A DNA stretch of 64,000 bases, from assembly GCA_031213475.1 (NCBI GenBank), contig JARUPZ010000005.1, forward strand, positions 8,304,988 to 8,368,987. The letters run 5' to 3'. A model generated the notes under the pieces. The model was not told where the DNA came from. It did no database searches and saw only the letters and a list, made by a program, of their open reading frames with translations. The stretch comes from Nereocystis luetkeana. Its lineage: Eukaryota > Sar > Phaeophyceae > Laminariales > Laminariaceae. This document shows positions 25,901 through 36,883 of the stretch, piece after piece (the first letter of the stretch is position 1; the number at the start of each line of letters is the position of its first letter). The translations under genes and the position numbers were made by a program.

Positions 25901-27424
25901 TTTTGTTACTACCGTGTTGGATGCTACCTGGTACAAGAATCTTGAAACGGGATAAGGGGTCACAACTAGTGGGGCTAGAGGTTGCAACCGGTTTAACGTA
26001 ATGCAACGGAGCACTGTTCGGTAGCGTCTGTTGCCTTGCCGCATGAAAACGCGGGGTTGCTATATTACTGCTTGCTGCTTTGCCGGGTACACCGCATAGT
26101 CAAGAGCAATGCATTGATCTATTATGTAGTTTTTAAAATGTGATGAATATTCCACGCGCTCACTCGGCTTCCTCGATGATCTGCTGTAAGCCCGTGCCCG
26201 TCTATCATCCCGACTTTCTTGATTTCCGCAGTGCCCGCAGGAGAAGAGGGAATGGCCAACGAGATGCCTGCCGCCAGAAGAATCGGTTATTCGGCGCCAG
26301 CAAGAGCTACAAGGCCCGGACGACCGTCGGATGCTGCATTTGCCCACTTTGCGGCTGACAATGTGGCGGGAATCCCGACAAAAATGGCATTTCAAGACAA
26401 ACATGTGGGGAAGGAGGACCAGATCGTTCCAAAGTCCGATGAGCCCGGCGTCATGAACGTTTTGAACGTCACGGGCGCCGAGGGCTGTGCCATTGGCGCG
26501 ACACCTGTAGCGGTGGCCGCCCAGGTTAACGACCAGGCTGCTGAAACACCGACGGGCAATTACATACCAGGGGTAGCGGACAAGCATCAAGTTGTCATAG
26601 GCGGAGTGGAGGAGGAAAAGGCTGTGCAGCCGGAAATCAAGAATTTTGTCGTTCAACCAATTGTGGACGCCGCTACCTGCGAATTGACGGAAGTGGCAAC
26701 GGTGGAGGGTACTAACCCCACAGCCGCCCTCCAGGGAGTCTACAAGTCCGAGGAGCACTCGGCGGCGGAGACGAGCGATGAAGCCGTCGCAATCGATGCC
26801 GCAGGGAATATGACGCCTGCCGAGGCCGCTGGAGGCGCGAAGGCGGCGCCCGAGTCCTCTCCGACGCAAGGGCTTGCCGCTGTGGAGTCCGTCGTGAAGG
26901 ATACGACCAGCATCGCCGACACGGTCGATTCAGGCACCGGAAACGCGTCGGCAGGTGCGGTGTCTGCTAGCGAGTCCGACGAGTCGTCAACCGCAAGCAC
27001 GGACGACAGGAACGAAGAACCTGCATCAGGCGACACCACCGCTCGCACGAGAACAGAGTTGAGCTTGATCCAAAAGATTTTCAAGAAGATTTTCAGGAAG
27101 AAGGGAAAACGCAGACGCGCGTCAAAGAAGAAAAAGGCAACAGCTTTGAAGGACGAGACCCTGGCGGAGGAGAAAAACGATGGCGAAGAGAGTCTTGGGG
27201 CAAGAGCGCGAGGCGAAGAGAGCTTCCTCGTAAGGATCGCAAGAGAACCGGAGGCTGAAATTGAGACTGGCGCAGAGACCAAGGACGGAGAAGATTCTTC
27301 CAGCTGCGATGAACGGAAACCAGCAGCAATCGAAAGGCCGCCAGCACTGCGGGCAGTTGGAGCTTCTACCGCGATGATAGACCAGTTGGACATCATGGAG
27401 TTTAGTACAATGGACACTGAATAG
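1..27424 (+). CDS. Giant acidic tandem-repeat protein (5' partial, five exons in window)
   Basis: The frame is open from base 3 to a stop at 23550-23552, but an exon end at 23538 fits better. GTGAGAG at 23539 is a good donor, and an acceptor (CCTTTCAG) ends at 23959. Proposed exons are <1-23538, 23960-24568, 24996-25091, 25657-25821 (or from 25615) and 26232-27424, ending in TAG. All four introns (421, 427, 565 and 410 bp) are phase 1, and every join keeps frame. The product inside the window is about 8532 residues: ~7845 acidic, Val/Glu/Asp/Ala/Pro-rich repeat residues, a duplicated ~49-residue unit, then a tail with a dense Lys/Arg cluster. No signal peptide or membrane segment is visible, but the N-terminus lies outside the window. 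I recognise no family; a structural or scaffold polyelectrolyte role is only inference. The GTG at base 12 is not a plausible start. Confidence 0.8.
3711..12284 (+). repeat. Second-order dimeric repeat, 1854 bp
   Basis: Within the 927-bp array, neighbouring units alternate between two types. One has VVIQG, AEREEEE, VEIQG and SDATAE; the other has VVIPG, AERKEEE, VEIRG and SDAMAE. The alternation gives near-identical 1854-bp dimers at 3711, 5565 and 7419. It breaks at 8346/9273, where two VVIPG-type units are adjacent, then resumes at 10200. The break is what an out-of-register exchange would leave. This layout resembles the higher-order repeats of satellite DNA, but here the array is coding. 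Confidence 0.8.
13912..19300 (+). repeat. Diverged repeat zone with a 1161-bp (387-aa) compound unit
   Basis: Downstream of the homogeneous array the modules differ more from each other. Between about 15.05 and 17.95 kb a new compound unit appears: ~77-aa modules plus a ~165-aa insert running from VVVDAVAV through DTEPDEQGDLDVG to PEIDNEQAVVSDE. The insert starts near 15.05, 16.21 and 17.37 kb, a period of 1161 bp, in three nearly identical copies. Frame is unbroken. The insert resembles the older, diverged repeats found further 3', so it probably came from that pool and was amplified with the flanking modules. Confidence 0.8.
19301..23538 (+). repeat. Degenerate ancestral repeats, 3' end of the giant exon
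   Basis: The protein here still follows the same rhythm: an acidic VEDEPVV-like start, a PVETEE-like step, a DDVDA block, TRDIEAEVVED, then an Ala/Pro/Thr stretch. Copies are strongly diverged and vary in length. No premature stop occurs. The gradient from near-identical copies at the 5' side to barely recognisable ones here suggests that expansion acted on the upstream part, leaving this as the older edge of the array. Third codon positions remain G/C-biased. Confidence 0.7.
24012..24305 (+). repeat. 147-bp tandem duplication inside exon 2 of the giant gene
   Basis: Two copies of a ~49-residue unit follow each other. Each starts ALS(G/E)PRSVA, contains IVPDD(T/A)TGPIG and ends SMEI plus an acidic stretch. 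The matching base positions (for example CCGAGGTCTGTTGCC at about 24025 and 24172) are 147 bp apart. The unit is unlike the main 77-aa module, so a second, independent in-frame duplication happened in this gene. Confidence 0.8.
27049..27150 (+). other. Polybasic cluster in the C-terminal exon of the giant protein
   Basis: After thousands of acidic residues the last exon encodes a short segment with alternating Ile/Phe and Lys (IQKIFKKIF) followed by RKKGKRRRASKKKK. It could be a nuclear-localisation signal, a nucleic-acid or membrane-binding patch, or an intramolecular partner for the acidic repeats. The sequence does not decide between these. The remaining C-terminal ~90 residues are again acidic and Ala/Glu-rich, and the protein ends in MEFSTMDTE. 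Confidence 0.75.
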
Positions 27425-30400
27425 GCAAGCCTCGCTACTAGGGGCTAGCAGCTATGGTATCCGGTGAGAAGTCATCACTATGCGTACATTCTCCTTAAAA
27501 ATTGACTGGAGTGAGCAGATTTCGATCGCTTACTACTATTCGTATGGAGAGATGGAGAACCGGCTTCGACTACATCAACACTTTGTTGATCATAGCAGTA
27601 TTCGCAGCTGAAGCGCATTTTTCGTACTATATACCTGGTATTTAATATGGCCTATCACTTGCAGCAGTTTTGGTCTGCTCAGCTAGCCTCGGTCTCGTCG
27701 CATTGCCGTTGTTCGTCAGCCGAATGGATATGCGGTGCCCTTCACTCTGCGCGACAGGTTCGTGATCGCAGAGCGTTTCGGCCTGAAATCACACGTGACC
27801 TGGTAGCTGCGACTTGGATTAAGTACTCCTGCCCTTCGGGTTACCACCGCACTGCTCTCAGCTCTTTTCGCGATAGCAAAGTCCGTCCAAGACGGGTGGT
27901 CGCGGGAGAATGGGGCGGAGGCGTGTGAATGTCGTACCAAGTGGGCAATATTTTGAAGCGGCCACCTCGCAGTTTTGAACTTCCACTTGGGAGTCGTGCA
28001 ATCGAGGGCAACCGTCGTGATGTTTTTTCTGCGGGGTGGGAGTGGTACATTCAATTTTAGGGTCTTCAGTAGTATTACATAATTTTGCGTGGACACGTCA
28101 CGGGTACTGAATGAGTACCATGCGTATGGAGTCGATGTTTGTGGTTGGCGCATCTTGCCGCCTGCGTGACCATTTCATGCGCCATGGCTCGTGTTTGTTT
28201 TGGTCAAGTCACTATGACGGCTGCCTTTTGCTTTTGACCGCGCAAAGAGTAGGACTTGGCTTAGGTTTTGGACGTATTGGATGGGACCGGACGCGTGCTA
28301 CGATAGGAGTGGTACTTTTTCAGCCAAAAAATGGTTGTGACCGATCGGGCTCCTCATGTGAGGAACTACACCATAGCGTAGGAATCCAATTTGTGTTGTA
28401 CAATATTATTCGTCGTATACCTATAGGCAGTGAGATTTCTCATCGGGTTAAGCAAGCAGTTTTTCTCAGAGTCAGCTAGCTGTTTGGGCGAGGTATAGGG
28501 CTTCTCGGGTGAAAAGCCCAAGACACGTTAGGGGCACCTCGACCGTAGCATGCGTCGCCGTTTTGTGCTGTGCATGGTTCCGCGAACACTGGCCGTTGTT
28601 CTGGCGAAGCAGTGGTTCAAGCAAGCAGGCCTTAGTCGGGTGCAGGTGTCCGTTACCACTATGGTAGGTGGGCGTTTGTTGCCCCTTATTCGTTTTCAGC
28701 TGTTGTTTTGTATCGTCGGCTTTTAACTTCGCCAATCGTCGTTCGACTCAGCGCCTTCTCCCCTTAGCTTGGGAGAGGTGCTGACCGTAAGCAATGTGTG
28801 GGCCGTAGTTAAATTCGGGCTACTCCCCCCTCGCTATATTCTCAAGGCATTTTTCCACACCATACTTGGGGTGCGTCATACGCGAATTGGAGGTATCGAG
28901 AAGCCGTGGTTGCGTTGGGGGGAGAAAACCGTTTAGAAACTATTTTAAGTTAGGCGGGAGGGGGAGGGGCGTAATATCAATGTTGAGAAGTATTTTACCC
29001 GGCATTGTTAGTGTTAAGTATCGCAAAGGGTGTGTTGTCCTCGTACTTTAGTTTGAGTTTCGTTCACGAGCTGTCGTTTTACGCGCGGAAAGGTCCTGAG
29101 CATTCGGGATGAGGGGGTTGAAGTTAGTTATCCTTTTGGCGTTATTTCGGGCTGGACTCTATATGTAGGTGCTCTCCTCTGCGTATCCTTGTCCTATGTT
29201 GTTTGTTACGGCTGGTGTCAAAGTGCACGGGCAATAGAACCGTGAAGCCGCGAAACGTGGCTGTTGTTTCCTAAATATGGAATTTTTCGGGGTTTCTGTG
29301 TTTGATCACCGGATCATCCCCCCCCCTGCTTACGTGCGTTACGCATAGGGTTTTCGAAATGGTGGTGGGTGGTATCATGCGTCGCGCCCCGCACTGGGTA
29401 TTCTCCGTGAAGAGGCTAGATAGGGGTAGTGGTGGAAGCAGTAAGAAAGGTTGGCGTAGAGTGACGAGTGTTTCAGCGGTTATATTGTGTTTCGTGCATT
29501 GGCGGTTGTCGCGTGCAGTTGATGTTCCGGTAGGCTGTAGGTACTGAAACCCCACGCTCGTGGAGTTCAGTCTGTTGGCAGGATCATTTGTTTGTGTGTT
29601 TGGAGTTCAAGATAATATCGGGCGGTTTCACTTACGTATTGCAGAATTCCCACTGCATGCTATTTCGATCCTGCTAAGAAAGTCCCTAATATCTTACTAG
29701 TACTGCATACCGAGTGCAGTGTAACCTTGCATGTGCCGCGGAATCACTTGCTTGCGGTGATATACATTTTGATGATAAACCACCAGAATATTTCAAGGGG
29801 GAATCCAGGGGCTTCTTCGTATTGGTGTTAAATTGTCGGTCGGTAATTTGTGCAGGCGAGGCACGTGAGGAGCTGATATTTTTTTGGTCGTTCGGCGGGC
29901 TTCTCAGCTTCTTCTCCATGACCAAACTTCGGTTGTGGCTGCTGCCGTCCGTACTCCTTATGTTCTATTGATACCACGTATGGTCGGTGCAAGTATTTGT
30001 TGCTCACTTTTATCTAGGTATGTTTCGATTCACCTCCTCTTGTGTCACTGCGCTGGATACTCAAGGCAGCCCGATACTCCCAAAGCCTCACCTAACCCCG
30101 CTTTGCGTGAGAAACAGCGTTGTTGGCACTAAAAGCTCCCGGGGGCACAAATTGGCACCACGAACAGAATTGCCGCAGCGACGGCCAACTGTGGCACGCG
30201 ACAAAACATGATGACCAAACTTAATCGATCACATGGTCACAGAGGCGCGTGCTTACGACAGGAGTAGCATTTCTCGGCCGTAATATTCCTGGCTGGCGGA
30301 GCTCCTTCAGGACCCTGAGGACCTACCCAGCGTCGTAATGTGTTCAAACAAATATGTCAAGGTTAAATTCTTGGTCGGGCATCGAGCTCCTCAAACGGAG

Positions 30401-30590
30401 AGCCTCAGAAACTTTTATGTGCCCCCCTCCGGTAGCATGTTTTCATACTCTGCAAACCTACGTAAGCCACCGATGATATCACCGCAGTAGAAGAAAAACA
30501 AACAGGGGCTTGTTTTGTTGAGGCCTGCATTTTGGTCTACCGCGCCCCCTCCACCTCCTACACGACGGCGACTGCGGCGAAAAACAAAGC
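27425..30590. other. Gene-poor interval between two converging genes
   Basis: I see no ORF with coding character and splice support here. From about 27.6 to 30.0 kb the + strand is T/G-rich, and from about 30.06 to 30.59 kb it becomes A/C-rich. The + strand gene ends at 27424 and the - strand gene ends at 30591, so the two halves are best read as long 3' untranslated regions facing each other. One TACCTGGTA motif lies at 27632. No polyadenylation signal could be assigned. Confidence 0.5.
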
Positions 30591-33500
30591 TCATTGCTTT
30601 CCCTTTTCCAACACCCCGCCCTCGCTGATTGCTCTCTCAACCACTACGTTTACATTTGGACCATGCAAACCGCCACCACCGTTTTTACTGTTCTCGACAT
30701 TTAATCGCTTTCCTAGGTCCGTAAACCCGTACGGAAGATCGGGATACGGTTGGGTGGGGGGCTTCTCCAACCATTGCGCGCGTTCCAGCACGTTGGCCGC
30801 GCTCAGCTTGCTGCTCACAAAGTTGTGGTCGGACAGTAGCATGCTCGCGAGACCTTCCCCTGGGAGCTTTTCCAGACGATGTGACGGATGTTTGAACGCT
30901 AGCGGGTTCTGCGATTCATCTTTCCCGGGGGCCCCTTTTCTTCCCCCCACGGTAATTCCATCCACTTCCTCTGTCAACGCTGATGAAGAGCTCACCCACG
31001 CCGACGGCCACGCTGAATTTTGAAGGGTCAAAGACATTAGATTGGCAGATTCTCTGTCGCGCATATCTGTACTATTGTTCGAGTTTGGTCGATGCGGAGA
31101 TCCGGCAAGACTCGCCCGCCAGATGCGTTCGTGGTTGTCCTCCCGTCGTCCACGGCGCCGTTTGAGCCCATTCGCCACGCGTACCGACGACGGCAAATTG
31201 GCTCGGGGCTCACGACCAACTCCCGAATTTTGCCTTCGATCCTCTATTTCGGCTTTGGTTTTCCCTTGACTCCAGCTGATATCATCCGACCGTTGTTGGC
31301 AGATTCCCGTATTAGTATCGGGGCTTCTCGGTGGTAGCTTGGACGTGACGGTCGCACCTGTGCTAAATAATTCGTCGTCCGTGCTAGTCGCCAGAGTGAA
31401 AGTGTCTCTTTTTGCGGATGGAATGGTGGTAGTAGTGGTCGGGCACAAGACACGGGCACCTTCATGATCGCTGCTGATGTTGTTGCGACATCGGGTTTCG
31501 GGGCCAATTCGGTCTCCACGTATGGGAATGTCGGTACTTGGTGTCAGGCCTCCACAAGGTACCCCCAAATCCAACGATGTGTGACCGGCAAGCCGTTGCA
31601 GATAGCAGGTGTCTCGAGGCTGACCTGCAAAAGTTTCTTCCATGGTACTGTCCCGCTCTCGGCATTGTTCTTGCTGCCTGCCTTCACCGGTGGTGGTGCT
31701 GTCTTCGGAAGCTTCACGCACGCGACGCAAGGTTTCCGTGTCGATAGAGGTGTTGCCTTCTGCTCGGCTGGCCTTGAAGGAGGCCATAGTGGAGGCTGTG
31801 AGAGCCGCCAGTCGTTGACGCTTAAGCTCTTTCTCGAGGGCCGCGGGTCCCTATGGCAGTGTGGCCGTAGCAAGCCGAACGCGCAAAGACGCACATCGAG
31901 AGAAATACATGTTTTTTGTCGGTTGGACGAATAGCTGGTACTCGACATGGTGGCACGTTTGGCGTGTGCCTTTGATGATTGACAGTAGTTGTTGGGCATA
32001 TGCCCCAAGTAAGAGGGGCGCTATGATATCGATTTTTGGACAGAATTAGAAGGAATGTGCGTAGGGCTTAATGAAATCACGAAGATGTTCAGGAAAGCAA
32101 CATACCCGAATGGTAGTCTGCCTCCGACCGTTTTCCACGGACAGGAAGAGTCCTAGTCCCTACCAGAGTCACACGTATCCACTCTAACTACCACCCTCGA
32201 GCGGCACTGATCCCGTGTCGTTAACCCGGACGAGAAGCGTCGACATCCCGCATTTCCCTCTATTCGTTACCTTTTTGGCGAGAGTCAGCGCCCATGTTTT
32301 CGCGCGAGAATATTCCTTGTGTATCCTGGAAGATCTGGAACAACCAAGTGCCAGCGACGACAAGCAGTGGCACGTCCACGGTGCAGAAGAAAAGGGTAGT
32401 GCATTGTGAGGAGGAAGGGAGGACGGGGGAGGGGGTACATACCTTAAGGACAATTTGTTCGAGTAGCACTATATTGACCTGGTGTCTAAGCACATTTAGT
32501 TCCCATCTGAGTAACGGCTAAACGTTAAGTTACGGAAATGGGGGCGGTATAGGGGACGCGTAGTACGACCGAAACTACTCGGGACTGCCTTCATCCGGAA
32601 CCTCGTCAGTGTGTGCGGGCTGAGCATTCTCAAGGCAGACTGCGGGAATGAGATACCGCCAAGACCCGAAGACCACTCTGATCGACGAGCGTATTCAAAG
32701 CGGCAGGTGAAGCAGCGTATCGAACCCGAAGGAACAAAAGCCCCGATTCGAGATGGGCATCACTTACTCTGCTCGGGCTTGTTGGAGCTCCGTCGCCGCC
32801 GCCCTCAGCTCGCCAGCCCCATCTTGAAACGCCTCTAGCTTTTTCCCTGTCACACAGAAAGAACATGCGATGTGAGTAGTTGTTCAACCACCAAGAAAAC
32901 ATAGGAGTGATGCGATTCAGAAAATAGAGAATGCTAAACGGGGTAGGGACCGGGAGGACTCAACGACAGTTCGTACAGGGGTCGCCGGGGAGACGTCTCA
33001 CTCTAAAAACGACGACGCACGAGAAGAATCTTTGTGTTTCTCAACAGCCTGTCCGTCACTTCACTAACAACTACGGTGTAGCTCGGAAACCCCACTGCTG
33101 TAGATCACGCAACCCGGCCCGGGGTGCGCCTATCCGCCCGTGGATTTCGACTACGCGAGATATGCCCTTCACCTAGATCCTTCATCTCCGTTTGTTCTCG
33201 TGCGACAGCCTGCCTCTGCCTCACGAGCGCTCTCTGAATTGTTCTCCCTCTTTTCGCCTGGTTTGTTCGTCGGGGGATGTTCGAGCAAGGGGATCACTTT
33301 CTGGGTACATACAGTAGTGGTTGGAGAGCGGTCTGCGACAAAAACGTACAGCCAGTGGGGGGCTAAGGGGGCGGGGATATGAGGGCTGGGTGGGGGGCGG
33401 TACTCATGCCATGCATGACCGTAGTCATATGATCATAGAATCTCGCATCCCTACAATGTCGGGATGGGGCACGTCGGACGTTCACCGACCAGGCAGACGT

Positions 33501-35634
33501 TGCTTACACCAAGCGCGAAAGGCCGCGAGGTGTTTGGCGAGTCACACGAAGGGTGAGCGGCATCCTACTCACAGCCGTTTTTAAGAAGGGCTTATCAGGG
33601 GGGAGGTGATTTCAGGCGTGGTACGCGATGCGAATCCGTTGCGCGAGTTAGGTAAAGAAACATGAACAATACCTGTAGCTCGACGAAGTCTTTCCTCATA
33701 TCGCGCTCGGCCTTTGCACGTCCTGCGCCTTCAAAACTCCGGCATTGCGTAGATATCACACGGTTTACATTACGAGTCTTGACGCACAGATCCCGCCTCA
33801 GGGATGGGAGTTCGCATTTTGCCCTTGTCGGTTCAATCAGCGGCGGGCGGGAAGAGGCACAATTGTCACCTGGTCAATCAAAGCTGTGTTTATCGTTTCT
33901 AGCTGGCATTTCAACCATGGGGATATCGGCGAGGTAGGCCAGAGGATATGTGGAGGCGGTGTATACAGAGACTAAGGGCGCCGTCTCTTCGGGTCTAGGT
34001 CTCACCTTCTGCTGATCAAAGTGCCTAAGCGTCGCTAGGTACTACAAAGCAATCAATTTGCGCCTATCAATAATCAGAAACGAAGGAGATCGCAACAAAC
34101 TACGTTGCTGCTCTGGTTCAGCATGTGAGTGGCAAAGCAAGGACCATGTGGGCACGCACCCCCAGACGCCCATTGGCCTAGGCGCCTTGAACATTTATTA
34201 CCAGAGATAGGTCGCTCTAGAACAATGCTTAGATACAGAGGCCTCAAAATGGTCAGGACAATATGTTTGGTCCATAAAAGCCCATCGCCTTTTAGGAATA
34301 CGTTAGACTCCCTTCGACATAGGCTGGGACTCACTTATTAGCTTCTTCGACCATTGCATCGAATGCTTGATCTTGATAGGCGACGTTAAGGTCGTGCAGC
34401 GTTGTCCGGAAGGTTTTCTCGAGATCGTTGCGGACATTGAAAAGTTTTCGCTTGAGTGCGTCCATCTCTCGAGCATTCTCCATTTCCTATATAATACCAG
34501 GCACATATTGCGGTGGCAGGGCTCCTCAGTTTTCGGCGTATTAGCCAGATCATAAAGCAGGACGACACGAACGGTAAAAAATCTCCTCGCGTGCGGCTCG
34601 AATGCTATTTCAAAGCTGACTATCAACCACTCAATCGGTCGGACCCATGGCTGGCGCATCTGCAACAATTAATAAACAAGAGGAACAAATCAGGCATTTG
34701 CATGCGCCACCTTACGCTGGCACATGTGTTGGGAGGGGTCGTCAAAGACGGGCAAAAACCCCTGGCGGCGAGTACGGTTGTTGAATAAGATAAGGAATCA
34801 TAGTACGCCCATGGTGACACTCCTGTCTATAAACCCCTTTCGAGATAGAAGCAAGGGGAAGCATGTGCTACACCCGTACCTCCTTCTCGTCATCCGTACG
34901 GAGAGCCGCGAGCCTCACGGACAGGATTTTCTGCTCTCTCTCTGAAAGAAAAAGCGGGCGTATGATGTGCAGCGGTTTGATGTAAGCGAGGGATGAACAC
35001 TACCATAGCACAGCAATATGTAGACGGAAAGGCAGCCACCGCGATATTAGATCGCCTTGTGTTATCATAGAGTTGCTGAGGAGAGACTGCCGAGCTGGCG
35101 GATGAGTTGCGCTAAAGGTACCTACATTTTCTTCAATACGAGGGAGGTCACGTTTGCCGCTAATTATTTTTGATGAAAGAATCTTGACATCACCCGTCGA
35201 CGCAAAGTCAATTAACGGAGGGTTTCTCTTTTTTGGGCCGTCTGCTGAATGCTTCGGAGAAAAAACATGATGTTGTGCCTGAAACGAGAGTGCTATGAAA
35301 TGGCGAAGGCAGTGCCATAGGTTCTACATCAGCTGTTCCGGATTCTACTGCGATTTAACCTTTCTGCGCCCTGCGGTCTAAGCGACCCGTGAATCTAATG
35401 AGGTGTTCCCAGAACGATAAATCAACACCAGGCAGGGTTGACCCATCGAATATGATAGCATGTTTGCGTGCGAACGAGAGTTTCTAATTTATAGAACGCA
35501 GGCGAAAGTCACGGTATCGCCCGACGAGGAGTCGGAGAGACAGCATAGCGTACCGACGATATCCGAGGATGCAAGCACGCGTTCCAGCTCCGCACGCTCT
35601 TCCCCGCGCTGGAGAACCTCGCACCTGTCGGAGG
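30591..35634 (-). CDS. Coiled-coil protein with disordered C-terminal half (multi-exon)
   Basis: Exons read on the - strand are 35634/35624-35554, 34941-34880, 34486-34335, 34024-34006, 33902-33870, 33711-33673, 33233-33173, 32846-32768, 32334-32271 and 31850-30591 (TGA). Each has AG before it and GT after it, and successive phases match (1, 0, 2, 0, 0, 0, 1, 2, 0). An optional 24-nt exon at 35111-35088 also fits phase 1. The joined ~200-residue front half is heptad-like and rich in Glu, Arg, Leu, Gln and Ala (for example EMENAREMDALKRKLF and KKLEAFQDGAGELRAA). The ~420-residue last exon is Ser/Thr/Arg/Asp-rich and probably disordered. No enzyme motif or signal peptide is visible. A cytoskeletal or flagellar role is possible but unproven. 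The 5' end is uncertain; see the separate candidate exons. Confidence 0.72.
33413..33583 (+). repeat. Dispersed repeat D (copy 1), ORF-bearing
   Basis: From ATGCATGACCGTAGTCATAT to about GGATGCC-like sequence, this ~170-bp segment matches, in reverse orientation, the segment at 63069-63253. The + strand translation (MHDRSHMIIESRIPTMSGWG and onward) aligns without gaps over ~57 residues with the - strand translation of the other copy. It lies in an intron of the coiled-coil gene. Confidence 0.75.
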
Positions 35635-35921
35635 CTGTGGAGTACGTAAAATCCTCTTTCTGGGTGGTTAATATTTCCTGTTAACAGAGAGAACGGCGAG
35701 CGAATGGGTGTCCCATAAATATATTAAAATGTCCGAAGTTGTAAACCAAGCACTTCTGCGCTCTGTTGTCTTTTGCATTGCGTTATTATACCAACGCATC
35801 GCACCGAATAATCAATAGTAACACGAACTACTGTACTGTTGTACTAAATCTGCGCCTGCACCGATCTTTTTAAGTAGTGGAGTTAGTTGAGGTCTCCTTG
35901 CCCGACGCAGGAGGGCCTCAC

Positions 35922-35934
35922 CCGGGCTAACCAT
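35922..35934 (-). CDS. Alternative first coding exon of the coiled-coil gene
   Basis: On the - strand an ATG at 35934 gives M-V-S-P plus one base before a GTGAGG donor. This phase-1 end fits the acceptor at 35634 and would make a complete N-terminus (MVSPASDRCEVLQ). It competes with the longer 5' model that uses exons near 37 kb. Upstream of this ATG the frame stays open to about 36072. That stretch contains a GGGT simple repeat and does not look coding. Confidence 0.3.
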
Positions 35935-36299
35935 AATCGCGCTGGGCACGTGCTCGACGCGGTGGCGATCCCGGCCGTAAAGGTTGAAAGCGCAGAAACT
36001 AACGAAAACAACCCAAGCTGGGTGGGTGGGTGGGTGGATTAGATGGTCCAGGATATTGCCCCGAACGCCCACGAGGCCTTTTATCTCGATCCGCGAATCC
36101 GGCCCGTGGGTCGACGCTATGAAAGAAATCTATATTAGTTTCCGTACCCCACAGCGATATGTCGCCAGACTGTAGTGGATTTAGATGGATATAGACATGC
36201 GTGTATGGATTTTGTGGTGTTTTAATGTTTGAGTATGATGCCAAAAGAGAATTACTCAATGTTGGTACGAGAGAAGCCTTTGGGCAGCAAGCGAAAAAA

Positions 36300-36415
36300 C
36301 TATGGTCCGACCCGCGGGTCAGCAGAAAACAACTCGTGGGTCATCCTGGTCCGACCCACGAGTAACCCGTGATATTTTGAGCACTTCATGACCCGACCCA
36401 CGGGTCGGGCCCTAA
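36300..36415. repeat. Clustered GACCC(A/G)CGGGTC-type inverted repeats
   Basis: Three nearby blocks contain dyad-symmetric words built on GACCCGCGGGTC or GACCCACGGGTC, with CTCGTGGGTC and GACCCACGAG in inverse orientation between them. The segment can fold into several GC-rich hairpins. A related block (CCCGGGTCGG followed by CGACCCGG) occurs near 62965. It may be a small foldback element or a protein-binding cluster in the intergenic or intronic space. Confidence 0.5.
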
Positions 36416-36486
36416 AAAACTCGATGGCTGTCGCGTAGTCCCTTTCATGCGTCCGCTTGGAAGCACCATCGTGTTTTCGCATTAGA

Positions 36487-36862
36487 TGCCACCGCCGGGG
36501 CATTTATCGTGTCCACCCCACAAGAGTACCGTGCCACCTGTTCCGTCTTCCAAATTCCGATCTCGGTGACCTCGTCTACCGCTGTTCTCGCTGGAGGCTT
36601 GCTAAATGGCCACCCTACTCGGAAAGAGTGCGTCGTAGTCGCATCTCCGGCCGTCCCGGGTGGATACTCGGGGCATCTCGCATACGCTGGCTGCCTACAG
36701 GTTTCCGTCCGTCATGCGCGAAAGTTCCGAAAACGGAGTCGTGGGCAACAGCAGCGACGTCTTAGGAGCCAAAATCTAGCTGAGGAGGAGGCGGTGCCGT
36801 ACCGGCCGGCTGAACCGGCCCCGTGTCGCCGTCGAAGCCGGCGTAGGCCTCGCTGCTGAGTA
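36487..36862 (+). CDS. Orphan ORF fragment, unknown
   Basis: After TTTTCGCATTAG the + strand frame stays open for about 124 codons to a TGA. It has G/C-biased third positions and a sensible composition (VSTPQEYRATCSVF, then a basic Arg-rich tail). It has no ATG at the acceptor and no recognisable domain. It may be a terminal exon, a transposable-element remnant, or chance. It lies close to candidate - strand exons, so both cannot easily belong to dense genes. Confidence 0.25.
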
Positions 36863-36883
36863 CCCTACTGGATTATGTCTCAC

